This document shows, one piece after another, positions 12,398 through 12,986 of a DNA stretch of 12,986 nt (positions are counted from its first letter, which is position 1; every line of letters starts with the position of its first letter). The position numbers and the translations under genes are program-made. The DNA lies in the NCBI GenBank assembly GCA_025360945.1, contig JANYBE010000246.1, forward strand, positions 1 to 12,986. Direction: 5' to 3'. The notes beneath the pieces were generated by a model. It saw nothing but the letters and a program-made list of their open reading frames with translations, was not told the origin of the DNA and ran no database searches. The stretch comes from Rhizobacter sp. (GTDB lineage Bacteria > Pseudomonadota > Gammaproteobacteria > Burkholderiales > Burkholderiaceae_C).

Positions 12398-12986
12398 TCA
12401 ACGCGGGAAGGTCCCGGGCAGCAGCACGCCGCGGTCGACGGTGCGGATGTCGGTGTGGCCGCAAAAGGCCATCGTGGTCTCGAGCTCCTTCGCGATGATC
12501 TCGAGCGCCCGGGTCACACCGGCCTCGCCCATTGCGCCCAGGCCGTAGAGAAACGAGCGGCCGATCAGCGTGCCCTTGGCGCCCAGTGCCACGGCCTTCA
12601 GCACGTCTTGGCCGGAGCGGATGCCGCCATCCATCCAGACCTCGATCAGCGGCCCGACCGCCTGCGCAATCGCCGGCAGCGCGGCGATGCTGGAGGGCGC
12701 ACCATCGAGCTGGCGCCCGCCGTGGTTCGAGACGATCAGCGCATCGGCGCCGCTCTCGGCCGCGAGGCGCGCGTCTTCTTCGTCCATGATGCCCTTCAAG
12801 ATCAGCTTGCCGCCCCAGCGCTTCTTGATCCACTCGACATCGCCCCAGTTCAGCTTCGGGTCGAACTGCTCGGCCGTCCACGAGCTCAGCGACGACAGGT
12901 CGCCCACGCCCTTGGCATGGCCGACGATGTTGCCGAATGAGTGGCGCCGTGTGCCCAGCATGCCCAGACACCAGCGCGGTTTGGTC
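12398..12986 (-). CDS. lldD: FMN-dependent alpha-hydroxy-acid (L-lactate) dehydrogenase, C-terminal part
   Basis: The C-terminal 195 residues of a flavin enzyme of about 380 residues; the gene enters from the right edge and its start is outside the window. It oxidises L-lactate or a related 2-hydroxy acid, passing electrons to the respiratory chain in the lldD type. Seen: WCLGMLGTRRHSFGNIVGHA near the edge, SSLSSWTAEQFDP, the FMN-contacting Lys in LILKGI (about residue 64 of the fragment), the catalytic His and substrate Arg in SNHGGRQLDGA (His88, Arg91), and the phosphate-binding DGGIRSGQDVLKAVALGA and IGRSFLYGLG (119-150). All key residues are present. Specificity for L-lactate versus glycolate or mandelate cannot be read from this part, so the symbol is tentative. 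Confidence 0.88.
   Translation of the reverse strand, partial: TKPRWCLGMLGTRRHSFGNIVGHAKGVGDLSSLSSWTAEQFDPKLNWGDVEWIKKRWGGKLILKGIMDEEDARLAAESGADALIVSNHGGRQLDGAPSSIAALPAIAQAVGPLIEVWMDGGIRSGQDVLKAVALGAKGTLIGRSFLYGLGAMGEAGVTRALEIIAKELETTMAFCGHTDIRTVDRGVLLPGTFPR

Noticed and set aside
12402..12971. N-terminal extension of the MFS transporter frame, suggesting a fusion
   Set aside because: The extension lies fully inside the lactate dehydrogenase gene in another frame and has shadow-like composition.
1..12986. tRNA or rRNA genes, CRISPR arrays, insertion sequences, phage genes
   Set aside because: No tRNA-like cloverleaf, spaced direct repeats, transposase motifs or terminal repeats were recognised by eye; gene order is compact and chromosomal in character.

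Overview
The window looks like a chromosomal segment of a high-GC Gram-negative bacterium, most likely a betaproteobacterium of the order Burkholderiales. This rests on protein style and gene content: an NAD-linked, Fds-type formate dehydrogenase large subunit with its FdhD/FdsC chaperone, a Burkholderiales-type methyl-accepting chemotaxis protein, a YpfJ-type metallopeptidase and an lldD-type lactate dehydrogenase. No phage, transposon, CRISPR, rRNA or tRNA signature was seen. Nearly all the DNA is accounted for by compact, ordinary genes.

Layout. Positions 1-1867 (+) hold the 3' part of a molybdenum/tungsten formate dehydrogenase alpha subunit, then fdhD. A convergent chemotaxis receptor follows at 1961-3493 (-). 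Positions 3494-3804 form an unusually AT-rich, palindrome-bearing intergenic region, followed by a 43-codon basic small ORF (3805-3936, +). The core of the window is a minus-strand run, tupB-tupC-tupA-mobA-moeA (8092 down to 3950). It has 4-nt start/stop overlaps at tupB/tupC and tupC/tupA, a short gap before mobA and an 8-nt mobA/moeA overlap. mobB diverges from it at 8157-8684 (+). Next come a Mpo1-like (DUF962) membrane protein (8689-9216, -), divergent dcd for dCTP deaminase (9352-9921, +), a YpfJ-like zinc metallopeptidase (9979-10875, +), a small two-helix membrane protein (10891-11154, -), a YbjJ-like MFS transporter (11226-12392, -) and the C-terminal half of an FMN-dependent alpha-hydroxy-acid (lactate) dehydrogenase entering from the right edge (12398-12986, -).

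How they fit together. The first two thirds is a formate dehydrogenase and molybdopterin cofactor neighbourhood. The Tup ABC importer would bring in tungstate or molybdate. MoeA inserts metal into molybdopterin, MobA (with MobB) adds GMP to make the guanine dinucleotide form, and FdhD delivers sulfur to the cofactor for the formate dehydrogenase. The chemoreceptor and the small basic ORF separate the enzyme from the cofactor genes. The last third is housekeeping and transport without an obvious common theme.

I did not find a convincing new multi-gene system. The observations most worth a second look are: an FdhD whose usual Cys-x-x-Cys is reduced to one Cys; a 26-bp palindrome beside a TATAAA box in an AT-rich island with no regulator gene nearby; a cofactor-assembly operon that chains metal uptake to metal insertion; and a possible leaderless start for mobB.
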